A DNA stretch of 64,000 nt from Pseudomonas coleopterorum (GCF_900105555.1 NZ_FNTZ01000001.1:744001-808000), one strand, 5' to 3'. Shown: positions 1 to 9,854, counted from the first letter of the stretch. Notes: generated by a model from the letters alone, not told the origin. Numbers and translations: made by a program.

Positions 1-337
1 CAGCGGCGGTGCCCAGGGTCTTTCCGCCCACACTGACGTTCAGCGCGATGGTGTTGGCGCCACTGGTCATGGAAGCAGCGTTCATCAGCTTGGCCTTGAT
101 GGCGCCGCTGGTGCTCTTGACCGACAACTGCTTGCGGATAGGCTCCAACGTCCCATCCACAGGGCGGTAGCTCATGTTCTGTGGGTCGTTCATCCAGTTG
201 CCGCCCAGCGGTTCGACGTAGAAACGTTCAACGGGTACGGTCGCGGTCACGGTCACGGTATGGTCGATACGCTGATCGGCCAGGGCCGCGCCGGCGAACA
301 ACAGGGCTGCTGGCAGTGCAAGAATTGAGGCTTTCAT
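1..337 (-). CDS. CS1-type fimbrial major subunit, partial (C-terminus outside window)
   Basis: The reading frame opens at 337 on the minus strand and runs off the left edge, giving about 112 residues. It starts with a clear signal peptide (MKASILALPAALLFAGAALA, likely cleaved before DQ). The mature start carries alternating V/T residues (TVTVTATVPVERFYVEP), then a PVDGTLEPIRKQLSVKSTSG stretch typical of CS1/CFA-I-like alternate-chaperone pilins, as I recall the family. It would be exported and polymerised into fimbriae with chaperone, usher and tip genes expected to the left of the window. The family call rests on memory of the pattern, not on a search. Confidence 0.7.
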   Translation of the reverse strand, partial: MKASILALPAALLFAGAALADQRIDHTVTVTATVPVERFYVEPLGGNWMNDPQNMSYRPVDGTLEPIRKQLSVKSTSGAIKAKLMNAASMTSGANTIALNVSVGGKTLGTAA

Positions 338-579
338 CGGGTACGTTTCCTTGGGTTTGATTTGAGCATTGAAAACGTGCCGCGCATCGAACAGCGGGAA
401 ACAGGTACCTACCCGGTCGACGTGCAACATCGAGGGGAAGTGTGCTAGGGAAAAGATGGGAAGAAAGTCGGACATCTCCCAAGTTGTTCGAGAAAATTCC
501 TACCTCTTAGGCGTCTGCGGTTCGTGCATGCCACCTGTTGCAGGGCTACAATCGCCGCTTCTGGAACAGGAGTAAGGCT
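338..579. other. divergent intergenic region, fimbrial gene / moaC
   Basis: The 242 bp between the divergent fimbrial gene (minus) and moaC (plus) should hold both promoters. I see no strong -35/-10 pair, no hairpin followed by T's, and no REP element. The open frames crossing it lack family features and are treated as chance. Confidence 0.4.
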
Positions 580-1053
580 GTGCTGACCCATCTCGATTCC
601 CAAGGCCGCGCGCACATGGTGGACGTCACCGAGAAGGCCGTCACTTCTCGCGAAGCCGTGGCCGAGGCACGTGTCCGTATGCTGCCACCGACCTTGCGCA
701 TGATCGTCGACGGTGAGCATCCCAAAGGCGATGTGTTTGCCGTGGCGCGCATCGCCGGTATCCAGGCGGCGAAGAAAACCAGTGATCTCATTCCTCTGTG
801 CCACCCGCTGATGCTGACCGGCGTGAAGGTCGAGTTGGTGGCCGATGGCGAGGACAGCGTGCTGATCACCGCGCGCTGCAAGCTGGCCGGGCAGACCGGG
901 GTGGAAATGGAGGCCCTGACGGCGGCGAGTGTTGCAGCTCTGACGATCTACGACATGTGCAAGGCAGTGGATCGCGGCATGGTCATCGAGCAGGTGCGCC
1001 TGCTGGAGAAGCAGGGTGGCAAGAGTGGGCATTTCAAGGCGGACGCCTCATGA
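580..1053 (+). CDS. moaC: cyclic pyranopterin monophosphate synthase MoaC
   Basis: MoaC works with MoaA to convert GTP to cyclic pyranopterin monophosphate, the first stage of molybdenum-cofactor synthesis in the cytoplasm. The 157-residue product has the usual family length. It shows the [13 protein letters not shown] block near residues 65-77, [14 protein letters not shown] near 104-117 and the YDMCKAVDR block near 124-132 that carries the catalytic Asp and Lys of the family. I chose the GTG at 580 because an AGGAG lies 7 nt upstream at 568-572 and homologues start with this [13 protein letters not shown] sequence. The longer in-frame start at 538 would add 14 residues without an evident ribosome site. 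Its stop overlaps the moaD start. Confidence 0.96.
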   Translation: MLTHLDSQGRAHMVDVTEKAVTSREAVAEARVRMLPPTLRMIVDGEHPKGDVFAVARIAGIQAAKKTSDLIPLCHPLMLTGVKVELVADGEDSVLITARCKLAGQTGVEMEALTAASVAALTIYDMCKAVDRGMVIEQVRLLEKQGGKSGHFKADAS

Positions 1054-1292
1054 GTTACACGGTGCTGTATTTCGCCCGCTATCGCGAGTTGCTGGGCGTC
1101 GGCAAGGAAGTGGTCACCGGCGAGTTCGCCAGTGTCGATGCCTTGCGCGAATTCCTCATTCTGCGTGGGGATCGCGAGATTCTTGGGGAGAAGGGCCTGA
1201 TGTGCGCCCGCAATCAGGAGATGTGTGCACTGAGCGAGCCCCTGTTCGATGGCGATGAAGTCGCGTTCTTTCCAACCGTGACCGGAGGCTGA
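1050..1292 (+). CDS. moaD: molybdopterin synthase small (sulfur-carrier) subunit MoaD
   Basis: This 80-residue ubiquitin-like sulfur carrier donates sulfur from its C-terminal thiocarboxylate to cyclic pyranopterin monophosphate, in complex with MoaE. The product ends in TVTGG, the diagnostic Gly-Gly that is adenylated and thiolated. The start ATG at 1050 overlaps the moaC stop (ATGA), so translation is probably coupled. A longer upstream frame is rejected because it runs inside moaC. The moaE start follows one base after the stop, which supports one operon. Confidence 0.95.
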   Translation: MSYTVLYFARYRELLGVGKEVVTGEFASVDALREFLILRGDREILGEKGLMCARNQEMCALSEPLFDGDEVAFFPTVTGG

Positions 1293-1293
1293 C

Positions 1294-1743
1294 ATGAGCG
1301 TTCGCGTGCAGCATGAGCCGTTCGACCCGGGCGTTGAGCTCAATGCCTTGCATCAGGTCAATACCGGGGTGGGTGCAGTGGTTGGTTTCGTTGGCTACGT
1401 GCGCGATTTCAATGACGGACTCGAAGTGCGCGGGATGTTGCTGGAACACTACCCGGGCATGACCGAGAAGGCCTTGGACAAGATCGTTCTGGAAGCAGCG
1501 CAGCGTTGGCCGTTGCTGAAACTGGAGATCCTGCACCGTGTCGGTGCGCTGGAACCGGGTGAGCCGATCGTGTTCGTCGGTGTGGCCAGCGCTCATCGTC
1601 AGGCGGCGTTCGAGGCCTGCGACTTCGTCATGGACTATCTCAAGACCCGAGCGCCGTTCTGGAAAAAGGAAAGCACCGAGAATGGTCCACGCTGGGTGCA
1701 GGGACGCGAAAGCGACGAGCAGGCGGCGCAGCGCTGGGAATGA
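1294..1743 (+). CDS. moaE: molybdopterin synthase catalytic subunit MoaE
   Basis: The large subunit of molybdopterin synthase inserts two sulfurs into cyclic pyranopterin monophosphate using MoaD. The 149-residue product matches family length. It has GVGAVVGFVGYVRD near residues 25-38, HRQAAFEACDFVMDYLK near 101-117, and the active-site lysine block KTRAPFWKKE at 117-126. It lies 1 nt downstream of moaD in the moaCDE order usual for Pseudomonas. Its stop at 1741-1743 is followed directly by the tandem REP array, so transcription of the operon probably ends in or near that array. No moaA or moaB is present in the window. Confidence 0.96.
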   Translation: MSVRVQHEPFDPGVELNALHQVNTGVGAVVGFVGYVRDFNDGLEVRGMLLEHYPGMTEKALDKIVLEAAQRWPLLKLEILHRVGALEPGEPIVFVGVASAHRQAAFEACDFVMDYLKTRAPFWKKESTENGPRWVQGRESDEQAAQRWE

Positions 1744-1763
1744 TCTGAAGGTCGGCGGCGGCC

Positions 1764-2460
1764 TTTCGCGGGCAGAGCCCGCTCCCACAAGAGATCGGCG
1801 CTGTGGAGCGGGTGTACCGCGATGAGGCCTCTTCGCGGGCAGAGCCCGCTCCCACAAGAGATCGGCGCTGTGGAGCAGGTGTACCGCGATGAGGCCTTCG
1901 CGGGCAGAGCCCGCTCCCACAAGAGATCGGCGCTGTGGAGCGGGTGTACCGCGATGAGGCCTTTCGCGGGCAGAGCCCGCTCCTACAAGAGGTCGGCGCT
2001 GTGGAGCAGGTGTACCGCGATGAGGCCTTCGCGGGCAGAGCCCGCTCCCACAAGAGATCGGCGCTGTGGAGCGGGTGTACCGCGATGAGGCCTTTCGCGG
2101 GCAGAGCCCGCTCCCACAAGAGATCGGCGCTGTGGAGCGGGTGTACCGCGATGAGGCCTCTTCGCGGGCAGAGCCCGCTCCCACAAGAGATCGGCGCTGT
2201 GGAGCGGGTGTACCGCGATGAGGCCTCTTCGCGGGCAGAGCCCGCTCCCACAAGAGATCGGCGCTGTGGAGCGGGTGTACCGCGATGAGGCCTCTTCGCG
2301 GGCAGAGCCCGCTCCCACAAGAGATCGGCGCTGTGGAGCGGGTGTACCGCGATGAGGCCTTTCGCGGGCAGAGCCCGCTCTCACAAGAGATCGGCGCTGC
2401 GGAGCAGGTGTACCGCGATGAGCCTTCGCGGGCAGAGTCCGCTCTCACAAGAGGTCGGCG
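1764..2460. repeat. tandem REP array, 11 direct copies of a 64-67 bp unit
   Basis: The core palindrome GCGGGCAGAGCCCGCTCCCA recurs at 1768, 1835, 1900, 1966, 2031, 2097, 2164, 2231, 2298, 2364 and 2428, always in the same orientation. Steps are 67, 65, 66, 65, 66, 67, 67, 67, 66 and 64 bp. The spacer (about ATCGGCGCTGTGGAGCGGGT followed by GTACCGCGATGAGGCC) is also conserved, so whole units were duplicated. The array sits between convergent moaE and rhlB. The last two units are the most diverged (CAGAGTCC, CTCTCACA). Because the unit is often a multiple of three, it yields long open frames in several frames on both strands with a repetitive product; these are not genes. Confidence 0.97.
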
Positions 2461-2498
2461 CGGTGAGGCTTCGCTGCCTCGGACCGCTCCTACAGGGG

Positions 2499-3935
2499 TC
2501 AGGAGCGCTTGCGCTCCACCGGTTTGAGCAGCTCGGCTGATGGCATTTCGAAGTTGATCTTGCGGCCCAGCAGCGCTTCGATGGAAGGCAGTTGGTAGGA
2601 GTCGTCTTCGCCTGCGAAGCTGATCGACACGCCACTGGTGCCGGCCCGCCCTGTACGACCGATGCGATGAACATAGTCATCCGGCACTTCGGGCAGGGTG
2701 AAATTGATCACATGGCTGATGCCATCGATATGGATGCCGCGGCCTGCCACATCGGTGGCCACCAGCACGCGGATCTTGCCTTCGCGAAACCCCTCCAGCG
2801 TCTTGATGCGCTTGTGCTGCGGCACATCTCCGGACAGCTGCGCAGCATTCACGCCGTCGCGCACCAGGCGCTCTTCGATGCGGCGTACTTCGTCCTTGCG
2901 GTTGGCAAACACGATCACGCGCTCCCAATCGTTACCGGTGACCAGGTTGTACAGCAGCGTGTACTTGTCGCTGCCGGCGACGGCGTATACGTGTTGCTCG
3001 ACGGTTTCGCTGGCGACGTTCTCAGGTTCGATCTCGACGATGGCCGGGTCGGTGGTCCACTGCTGGGCCAGGTTCATCACGTCTTCGGTGAAGGTGGCCG
3101 AGAACAGCAGGGTCTGGCGCTCCTGCTTGGGCGGGGTCTGGCGAATGATCTGACGCACCTGGGGGATGAAGCCCATGTCGAGCATGCGGTCGGCTTCATC
3201 GAGCACCATCACTTCGACCATGTCCAGGTGCACTTCGCCGCGCTGGTTGAAGTCCAGCAGGCGACCGGGGGTGGCGACCAGGATGTCGCAGTGACGGGCT
3301 TCGAGCTGCTTGAGCTGCTTGTCGAAGTCCATGCCGCCGACGAAGGTCATTACGTTCAGGCCGGTGTACTTGGTCAGGCCTGCGGCATCCTTGGCGATCT
3401 GTACCACCAGCTCGCGGGTGGGCGCGATGATCAGCGCGCGCGGCTCGCCCATGAAGCGCTCCTTGGGCGCAGGCGTCTGCTGCAACTGAGAGATGATCGA
3501 GACGAGGAAGGCGGCAGTCTTGCCGGTGCCGGTCTGGGCACGGCCGATGGCGTCGCGGCCCTTGAGGGTATAACCCAGCACCTGCGCCTGGATCGGCGTG
3601 CAATAGGGGAAACCGAGGTCGTGGATGGCGTGCATCAGCTCGTCGGTGAGCGCGAAGTCGTGGAAGCGGGTCTTGCCTTCCTGCGGGGCGACCTGAAAGT
3701 CGGCGCGGTTCCAGGCCGGTGCCACAGGCTTGGGCGGGCGAGGGCGGCGGGGCGTTTCGACGATGATGGGTGCAGCGGCTGCTGCCGGTTCAGGGCTGGC
3801 GGCCGGTGCAACCGCCACAGTGGCCGGCGGGGTCGATTCTTCAGTGTCGACGGGTAGCGCGCGGGTGGCGCCAGTGTCGGCAGCAAGCGGCTGTGCGTCG
3901 CTCTTGCCAAACATCTTCTTGAGTGCTTTGAGCAC
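2499..3935 (-). CDS. rhlB: DEAD-box ATP-dependent RNA helicase RhlB
   Basis: This DEAD-box helicase unwinds structured RNA; RhlB-type enzymes usually assist RNase E or ribosome assembly. The 478-residue product has an extended Ala/Pro-rich N-terminal region (about residues 10-75) and then the helicase core: Q motif near 105-118, motif I AQTGTGKT at 133-140, [16 protein letters not shown](R), SAT, and in the second RecA domain TDVAGRGIH and [10 protein letters not shown]. The C-terminus ends in a basic tail (KPVERKRS). The start is a GTG at 3935 in [11 protein letters not shown]; only a weak GAGAAG precedes it. The gene converges on moaE across the REP array. It could be another RhlB/RhlE-like paralogue. 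Confidence 0.9.
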   Translation of the reverse strand: MLKALKKMFGKSDAQPLAADTGATRALPVDTEESTPPATVAVAPAASPEPAAAAAPIIVETPRRPRPPKPVAPAWNRADFQVAPQEGKTRFHDFALTDELMHAIHDLGFPYCTPIQAQVLGYTLKGRDAIGRAQTGTGKTAAFLVSIISQLQQTPAPKERFMGEPRALIIAPTRELVVQIAKDAAGLTKYTGLNVMTFVGGMDFDKQLKQLEARHCDILVATPGRLLDFNQRGEVHLDMVEVMVLDEADRMLDMGFIPQVRQIIRQTPPKQERQTLLFSATFTEDVMNLAQQWTTDPAIVEIEPENVASETVEQHVYAVAGSDKYTLLYNLVTGNDWERVIVFANRKDEVRRIEERLVRDGVNAAQLSGDVPQHKRIKTLEGFREGKIRVLVATDVAGRGIHIDGISHVINFTLPEVPDDYVHRIGRTGRAGTSGVSISFAGEDDSYQLPSIEALLGRKINFEMPSAELLKPVERKRS

Positions 3936-4073
3936 GGGCTTCTCATCGATTGGTTAAGGAATGTGCGTCAGGCAGTGTAATGCAAGAATCGCGCACGACG
4001 GTAGAAGAGTGCTGGATGTGGGAAAGGCGGGTGAAGGGTGTACCGATGTATGGCAGATACACCAGGGTGCCTG

Positions 4074-4101
4074 GTTCGCGGCCATTGACCGCTCCTACAC
4101 G
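4074..4101. repeat. REP element, second family (TTCGCGGCC..GACCGCTCCTAC)
   Basis: A single copy of TTCGCGGCCATTGACCGCTC followed by CTACAC lies downstream of the esterase gene. The same sequence with small changes recurs near 9638, 12952, 18909 and twice in 49141-49235, which defines a second REP family in the window. Confidence 0.8.
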
Positions 4102-4146
4102 GGTTCCGTAGAAGCGGTCTTTGGCCCGTGAATGGCCTGCCTGGGG

Positions 4147-4932
<786 letters not shown>

Positions 4933-4938
4933 TCACTC

Positions 4939-4954
4939 TGGTACGAGGCTTGCT
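4939..4954 (+). promoter_or_regulatory. candidate sigma-54 (-24/-12) promoter of aapJQMP
   Basis: TGGTACGAGGCTTGCT matches the RpoN consensus TGGCACG-N4-TTGCW at every position but one, with the invariant GG and GC exactly 10 bp apart. Predicted transcription start is near 4965. It points at aapJ, whose start is about 307 nt further on. Amino-acid transporters are common RpoN targets in Pseudomonas. I did not find an activator site with confidence. Confidence 0.6.
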
Positions 4955-4964
4955 ATGTAACTGG

Positions 4965-5271
4965 CGTAATACCAGCATCCTCATCGGCGGTAACACTATA
5001 GAGCCCTTCGGAACTGACGCAGAGCAGTCCATCAGGGTTGTAGCAGAATCGGTCGATGATCGCGAAAGACGCCGCAGGCCACTGCGTCGGACCTTGCGGG
5101 GAGCGGGGGCAAGCGTTGCATATCCCGGTCGCGCCATCTGGCCACTCGGGTTCATCACTTGTATTGCGATTGATGCTTGACCCAACAACTAGCCGACACG
5201 GGTCGATACCGCCTCATTTAGGTGCAGCGCAATTCAAGCTCGGACACAACAAGAGCAACTGGAGGTTTTGA
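4965..5271 (+). other. long 5' leader of aapJ
   Basis: If the sigma-54 promoter is used, the aap mRNA carries a leader of about 307 nt without a credible gene. Its last 30 nt read ACACAACAAGAGCAACTGGAGG, split here as ACACAACAAGAG and CAACTGGAGG, so a CA-rich stretch resembling a Crc/Hfq target abuts the ribosome site. The rest of the leader holds short inverted repeats but no clear intrinsic terminator. Confidence 0.4.
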
Positions 5272-6300
5272 ATGAAGATGTTGAAATCCACCCTGGCTGT
5301 ACTGACCGCTGCGACCGTTCTGGGCGTGAGCAGCTTCGCTCAGGCGGGTGCCACTCTGGACGCCATCCAGAAGAAAGGTTTCGTACAGTGCGGCGTCTCC
5401 GACGGCCTGCCGGGTTTCTCCGTTCCTGATGCTTCGGGCAAGATCGTTGGTATCGACGCCGACGTCTGCCGTGCCGTCGCTGCCGCCGTGTTCGGCGACG
5501 CCACCAAGGTCAAGTTCAGCCAGCTGAACGCCAAGGAGCGTTTCACCGCGTTGCAGTCCGGTGAAATCGACATCCTGTCGCGCAACACCACCTGGACCAG
5601 CTCCCGCGATGCGGGCATGGGCATGGTCTTCGCCGGCGTGACCTACTACGACGGCATCGGCTTCCTGGTGAACAACAAGCTGGGCGTGAAGAGCGCCAAG
5701 GAACTGGACGGTGCAACCATCTGCATCCAGGCCGGTACCACCACCGAACTGAACGTGTCCGACTACTTCCGCGGCAATGGCCTGAAGTACACCCCAATCA
5801 CATTCGACACTTCCGACGAAAGCGCCAAGTCCCTGGAAGGCGGCCGTTGCGACGTACTGACCTCCGACAAGTCGCAGCTGTTCGCCCAGCGCAGCAAGCT
5901 GGCCGCACCGAACGACTATATCGTGCTGCCGGAAACCATTTCCAAGGAGCCTTTGGGCCCAGTGGTACGCCGTGGCGATGAAGACTGGCTGGCAATCGTC
6001 AAGTGGACCCTGTTCGCTCAGCTCAACGCCGAAGAAGCGGGCGTGACCTCGAAGAACGTCGAAGCCGAAGCCAAGTCGACCAAGAACCCGGACGTGGCTC
6101 GTCTGCTGGGCGCCGATGGCGAATACGGCAAGGACCTGAAACTGCCGAAGGACTGGGTGGTACAGATCGTCAAGCAGGTCGGCAACTACGGTGAAATGTT
6201 CGAGCGCAACCTGGGCGCGAACACCCCGCTGAAGATCGACCGTGGCCAGAACGCTCTGTGGAACGCTGGCGGTATCCAGTACGCACCACCCGTACGCTGA
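5272..6300 (+). CDS. aapJ: general L-amino-acid ABC transporter, substrate-binding protein AapJ
   Basis: Periplasmic binding protein that captures L-amino acids and delivers them to the AapQ/AapM permease. The 342-residue product starts with a signal peptide ending SSFAQA, cleaved before GATLD. It then has the polar amino-acid binding fold: KKGFVQCGVSDGLPGFS near 37-53, GIDADVCRAVAAAVFGD near 63-80 and LSRNTTWTSSRD near 102-113, which matches the Aap rather than the GltI subfamily. A good ribosome site (GGAGG) lies 7-8 nt upstream of the ATG. It heads the aapJQMP operon; the 64-nt gap to aapQ contains a GCCTGACGGCA/TGCCGTCAGGC hairpin that could favour higher expression of this first gene. 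Confidence 0.95.
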   Translation: MKMLKSTLAVLTAATVLGVSSFAQAGATLDAIQKKGFVQCGVSDGLPGFSVPDASGKIVGIDADVCRAVAAAVFGDATKVKFSQLNAKERFTALQSGEIDILSRNTTWTSSRDAGMGMVFAGVTYYDGIGFLVNNKLGVKSAKELDGATICIQAGTTTELNVSDYFRGNGLKYTPITFDTSDESAKSLEGGRCDVLTSDKSQLFAQRSKLAAPNDYIVLPETISKEPLGPVVRRGDEDWLAIVKWTLFAQLNAEEAGVTSKNVEAEAKSTKNPDVARLLGADGEYGKDLKLPKDWVVQIVKQVGNYGEMFERNLGANTPLKIDRGQNALWNAGGIQYAPPVR

Positions 6301-6308
6301 TCGGCCCT

Positions 6309-6337
6309 GCGCCTGACGGCACGTTGCCGTCAGGCGC
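6309..6337 (+). other. hairpin between aapJ and aapQ
   Basis: GCGCCTGACGGCA and TGCCGTCAGGCGC flank a short loop just after the aapJ stop. The perfect stem has no T-run after it, so it is more likely an mRNA-stabilising or partial-attenuation element than a terminator. Such hairpins often sit behind binding-protein genes. Confidence 0.6.
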
Positions 6338-6364
6338 TGTTCTCCCTTTCCTCTGGGGCTTTCC

Positions 6365-7546
6365 ATGCAAAATCAAATCGGCGCACCCAAGCAGGGCCTG
6401 TCCCTGACTGATCCACGTGTGCGTGCGTGGCTTTTCCAGATCATCACCATTGTGGCGGTGGTCGGTTTGGGCTGGTTTCTGTTCAACAATACACAGACCA
6501 ACCTGCAACACCGGGGCATCACTTCCGGTTTCGACTTTCTTGAACGCAGTGCCGGCTTCGGCATTGCCCAACACCTGATCGACTACACCGAATCGGACAG
6601 CTACGCGCGCGTGTTCGTGATCGGCCTGCTCAACACCCTGCTGGTGTCGATCATCGGCATCATCCTGGCAACCCTGCTGGGTTTCGTGATCGGTGTGGCT
6701 CGGCTGTCGCCCAACTTCATGATCAACAAGCTGGCGACGATCTATATCGAGGTATTCCGCAATATCCCGCCGCTGCTGCAGATCCTGTTCTGGTACTTCG
6801 CGGTGTTTCTGACGCTGCCTGGGCCGCGCGCCGCCCATGGCTTCATGGACAGCTTCTACGTCAGCAGCCGCGGCCTGAACATGCCGGCTGCCCTTGCTGC
6901 ACCGGGCTTCTGGCCGTTCGTGATCAGCGTCATCCTGGCCATCGTCGGCATCGTGCTGATGTCCAAATGGGCCACCAAGCGCTTCGAAGCCACCGGCGAG
7001 CCGTTCCACAAGTTCTGGGTGGGCCTGGCGATTCTGATCGTCGTGCCGGCCCTGTGCTCGCTGATCTTCGGCGCTCCTGTGCATTGGGAAAAACCCGAGC
7101 TCAAGGGCTTCAACTTCGTCGGTGGCTGGGTATTGATCCCGGAACTGCTGGCCCTGACCCTGGCCCTGACCGTGTACACCGCGGCGTTCATCGCCGAGAT
7201 CGTGCGTTCGGGCATCAAGTCGGTGAGCCACGGCCAGACCGAAGCGGCGCATTCCCTGGGGCTGCGCAACGGCCCGACCCTGCGCAAGGTGATCATCCCG
7301 CAGGCCCTGCGCGTGATCATTCCGCCACTGACCAGCCAATACCTGAACCTGGCGAAGAACTCGTCGCTGGCTGCCGGTATCGGTTACCCGGAAATGGTTT
7401 CGCTGTTCGCCGGTACCGTGCTCAACCAGACGGGGCAGGCGATCGAAGTCATTGCCATCACCATGAGCGTGTACCTGGCGATCAGTATCAGCATTTCCCT
7501 GCTGATGAACTGGTACAACAAGCGCATTGCGCTGATCGAACGGTGA
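6365..7546 (+). CDS. aapQ: amino-acid ABC transporter permease AapQ
   Basis: Inner-membrane permease subunit pairing with AapM. The 393-residue product is much longer than GltJ-type permeases (about 250), as is typical of the Aap family. It has an N-terminal membrane segment near residues 20-39, further helices between about 85 and 290, and a C-terminal core containing the EAA loop near 296-318 (EAAHSLGLRNGPTLRKVIIP). Six or more hydrophobic segments are readable. It lies between aapJ and aapM, 10 nt from the latter. The start ATG at 6365 follows CTGGGG within a few bases. Transport is predicted to be powered by AapP. Confidence 0.94.
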   Translation: MQNQIGAPKQGLSLTDPRVRAWLFQIITIVAVVGLGWFLFNNTQTNLQHRGITSGFDFLERSAGFGIAQHLIDYTESDSYARVFVIGLLNTLLVSIIGIILATLLGFVIGVARLSPNFMINKLATIYIEVFRNIPPLLQILFWYFAVFLTLPGPRAAHGFMDSFYVSSRGLNMPAALAAPGFWPFVISVILAIVGIVLMSKWATKRFEATGEPFHKFWVGLAILIVVPALCSLIFGAPVHWEKPELKGFNFVGGWVLIPELLALTLALTVYTAAFIAEIVRSGIKSVSHGQTEAAHSLGLRNGPTLRKVIIPQALRVIIPPLTSQYLNLAKNSSLAAGIGYPEMVSLFAGTVLNQTGQAIEVIAITMSVYLAISISISLLMNWYNKRIALIER

Positions 7547-7556
7547 GGATGAGCGC

Positions 7557-8654
7557 ATGACGACCCATATTTTCAAACCCGACCAGCCACCACCGAGCAA
7601 AGTGTTCGGCCCGGTCGCGTGGATGCGCCAGAACCTGTTTTCCAGCTGGCTCAACACCCTGCTGACGCTGTTGTCGCTGTACCTGATCTGGCTGATCGTA
7701 CCGCCGTTGTTGAGCTGGTCGATCTTCGACGCGAACTGGGTCGGCACCACCCGTGCCGACTGCACCAAGGAAGGCGCCTGCTGGGTGTTCATCCAGCAAC
7801 GTTTCGGCCAGTTCATGTACGGCTATTACCCACCCGAGCTGCGCTGGCGCGTCGACCTGACCGTCTGGCTGGCGGTCCTGGGTGTGGCGCCGCTGTTCAT
7901 CTCGCGATTCAAGCGCAAAGCCGTCTACGGCATCGGTTTCCTGGTGCTGTACCCGATCATCGCCTACTTCCTGCTGCACGGCGGGGCGTTCGGCATGCCT
8001 AACGTGGCCACCAGCCAGTGGGGCGGTCTGATGCTCACCCTGGTGATCGCCACTGTCGGCATTGCCGGTGCCTTGCCGTTGGGGATTCTGCTGGCCCTGG
8101 GCCGTCGCTCGAAAATGCCGGCGGTGAAGGTAGTCTGCGTGACCTTTATCGAGTTCTGGCGCGGCGTGCCGTTGATCACCGTGCTGTTCATGTCCTCGGT
8201 GATGCTGCCGCTGTTCCTGCCTGAAGGCATGAACTTCGACAAGCTGCTGCGTGCGCTGATCGGCGTGATCCTGTTCCAGTCGGCCTATGTCGCCGAAGTG
8301 GTGCGCGGTGGTATGCAGGCCATTCCCAAGGGGCAGTACGAGGCGGCTTCGGCCATGGCGCTGGGCTACTGGCGCAGCATGGGTCTGGTGATCCTGCCGC
8401 AGGCCCTGAAGATGGTCATTCCGGGCATCGTCAACACCTTCATTGCATTGTTCAAGGACACCAGCCTGGTGATCATCATCGGCCTGTTCGACCTGCTCAA
8501 CAGCGTCAAGCAGGCGGCAGCCGACCCGGCGTGGCTGGGCATGGCGACCGAGGGCTACGTGTTCGCGGCCTTGGTGTTCTGGATCTTCTGTTTCGGTATG
8601 TCCCGCTACTCCATGCACCTGGAGCGCAAGCTGGACACTGGCCACAAGCGTTAG
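7557..8654 (+). CDS. aapM: amino-acid ABC transporter permease AapM
   Basis: Second permease subunit of the Aap system. The 365-residue product has an N-terminal helix near 34-58, a group of helices around 105-200, and the EAA loop near 260-285 ([20 protein letters not shown]) that docks onto the ATPase. The final helix is followed by a short basic tail. It starts 10 nt after aapQ and ends 10 nt before aapP, which supports one polycistronic message. The length and the extra periplasmic segment between the first helices match the Aap subfamily, not the shorter histidine or glutamate permeases. Confidence 0.94.
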   Translation: MTTHIFKPDQPPPSKVFGPVAWMRQNLFSSWLNTLLTLLSLYLIWLIVPPLLSWSIFDANWVGTTRADCTKEGACWVFIQQRFGQFMYGYYPPELRWRVDLTVWLAVLGVAPLFISRFKRKAVYGIGFLVLYPIIAYFLLHGGAFGMPNVATSQWGGLMLTLVIATVGIAGALPLGILLALGRRSKMPAVKVVCVTFIEFWRGVPLITVLFMSSVMLPLFLPEGMNFDKLLRALIGVILFQSAYVAEVVRGGMQAIPKGQYEAASAMALGYWRSMGLVILPQALKMVIPGIVNTFIALFKDTSLVIIIGLFDLLNSVKQAAADPAWLGMATEGYVFAALVFWIFCFGMSRYSMHLERKLDTGHKR

Positions 8655-8664
8655 GAGCTTAATC

Positions 8665-9429
8665 ATGAGTGAAGCGATCAAGAAACCGGCCGGCGCTCCG
8701 GGCATCATCCAGATGCAAGGCGTGAACAAGTGGTACGGCCAGTTCCACGTGCTAAAGGACATCAACCTGAACGTGACCCAAGGCGAGCGTATCGTGTTGT
8801 GCGGGCCTTCGGGTTCGGGCAAGTCGACCACCATTCGCTGCCTGAACCGGCTGGAAGAGCATCAGCAGGGCACCATCATCGTCGACGGCGTGGAGCTGAC
8901 CAACGATCTCAAGCAGATCGAAACGGTACGTCGCGAAGTGGGCATGGTGTTTCAGCACTTCAACCTGTTCCCGCACCTGACCATCCTGCAGAACTGCACG
9001 CTGGCGCCGATGTGGGTGCGCAAGATGCCCAAGCGCCAGGCCGAGGAAATCGCCATGCATTACCTGGAGCGCGTACGCATTCCGGAGCAGGCGCACAAGT
9101 TTCCGGGTCAGTTGTCCGGTGGTCAGCAGCAGCGTGTGGCCATTGCGCGGGCGCTGTGCATGAAGCCCAAGATCATGCTGTTCGACGAACCGACTTCGGC
9201 GCTCGACCCGGAAATGGTCAAGGAAGTGCTCGACACCATGATCGGCCTGGCCGAGGATGGCATGACCATGCTCTGCGTGACTCACGAAATGGGCTTCGCC
9301 CGCACCGTGGCGAACCGGGTGATCTTCATGGACAAGGGGGAGATCGTCGAGCAGGCCGCACCGAACGACTTCTTCGACAACCCGCAGAGTGACCGGACGC
9401 GGATGTTCTTGAGCCAGATCCTGCACTGA
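8665..9429 (+). CDS. aapP: amino-acid ABC transporter ATP-binding protein AapP
   Basis: Cytoplasmic ATPase energising AapQM. The 254-residue product has Walker [10 protein letters not shown] near 49-57, the Q-loop region [13 protein letters not shown] near 94-106, the ABC signature [15 protein letters not shown] near 152-166, Walker [14 protein letters not shown] near 172-184 and the switch His in VTHEMGF near 210. All catalytic elements are intact. It is the last gene of aapJQMP; an intrinsic terminator follows 23 nt after its stop. Confidence 0.96.
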   Translation: MSEAIKKPAGAPGIIQMQGVNKWYGQFHVLKDINLNVTQGERIVLCGPSGSGKSTTIRCLNRLEEHQQGTIIVDGVELTNDLKQIETVRREVGMVFQHFNLFPHLTILQNCTLAPMWVRKMPKRQAEEIAMHYLERVRIPEQAHKFPGQLSGGQQQRVAIARALCMKPKIMLFDEPTSALDPEMVKEVLDTMIGLAEDGMTMLCVTHEMGFARTVANRVIFMDKGEIVEQAAPNDFFDNPQSDRTRMFLSQILH

Positions 9430-9452
9430 TCACCGTTTGCAGCAAACGAAAA

Positions 9453-9477
9453 GCCCGGGCCTGTGCCCGGGTTTTTT
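9453..9477 (+). terminator. intrinsic terminator of aapJQMP
   Basis: GCCCGGGC, a short CTGT loop region and GCCCGGG are followed by six T's (9472-9477), about 23 nt after the aapP stop. A-rich sequence precedes the stem. Confidence 0.9.
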
Positions 9478-9506
9478 CGTTTCAGGTCTGCTGCACCGCA
9501 GCGCCT

Positions 9507-9705
9507 GCTTCGCGGGCAGAGCCCGCTCCCACAGGGGATCCGCGCCTGTTGTGGGACCCTGTTGTGGAGCCCTGTTATGGGAGCGGGCTCTGCCCGCGAA
9601 GGGCGCACTGCGGTTCACCTGACATACCACAGCGCCTGCTTCGCGGCCGATGACCGCTCCTACGGGTTGCCCGGATACCTGTGGGAGCGGGCTCTGCCCG
9701 CGAAG
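9507..9705. repeat. composite REP cluster, four elements of two families
   Basis: Four elements lie between aapP and the MFS gene: family 1 (GCGGGCAGAGCCCGCTCCCAC) direct at 9507-9535, inverted at 9578-9600 and inverted at 9681-9705, and family 2 (TTCGCGGCCGATGACCGCTC) at 9638-9663. Short near-repeats such as GGGCGCACTGCGGT follow the inverted copies. The cluster fills most of the 425-bp gap; open frames through it are artefacts of the repeats. Confidence 0.9.
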
Positions 9706-9854
9706 GGCGCACTGCGGTCTGAAGGGCACACTGCCAGCCAGGTATTTGCCATTGCTGGCAATAGGCTCTACGCTTCCTCGTTCAAAGCCGTATCCAAGAG
9801 ACCACCAGGCATTCCCGTCCTGGCAATGGTCCGCACTTTCGTTTCTGGACTTTT

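Noticed and set aside
1156..2448. 430-codon repetitive open frame on the minus strand, and several similar ones on both strands
   Set aside because: They are produced by the tandem REP array, whose unit lacks stops in several frames. Products are repeats of the same motif and overlap moaE.
1764..2460. CRISPR-like regular spacing of the tandem repeats
   Set aside because: Spacers are nearly identical from unit to unit, and repeats plus spacers were copied together. No cas genes are present. It is a REP array.
4962..4977. Second sigma-54-like match TGGCGTAATACCAGCA just after the aapJ candidate
   Set aside because: GG and GC are spaced correctly but the rest fits poorly, and it lies inside the predicted start region of the stronger match at 4939.
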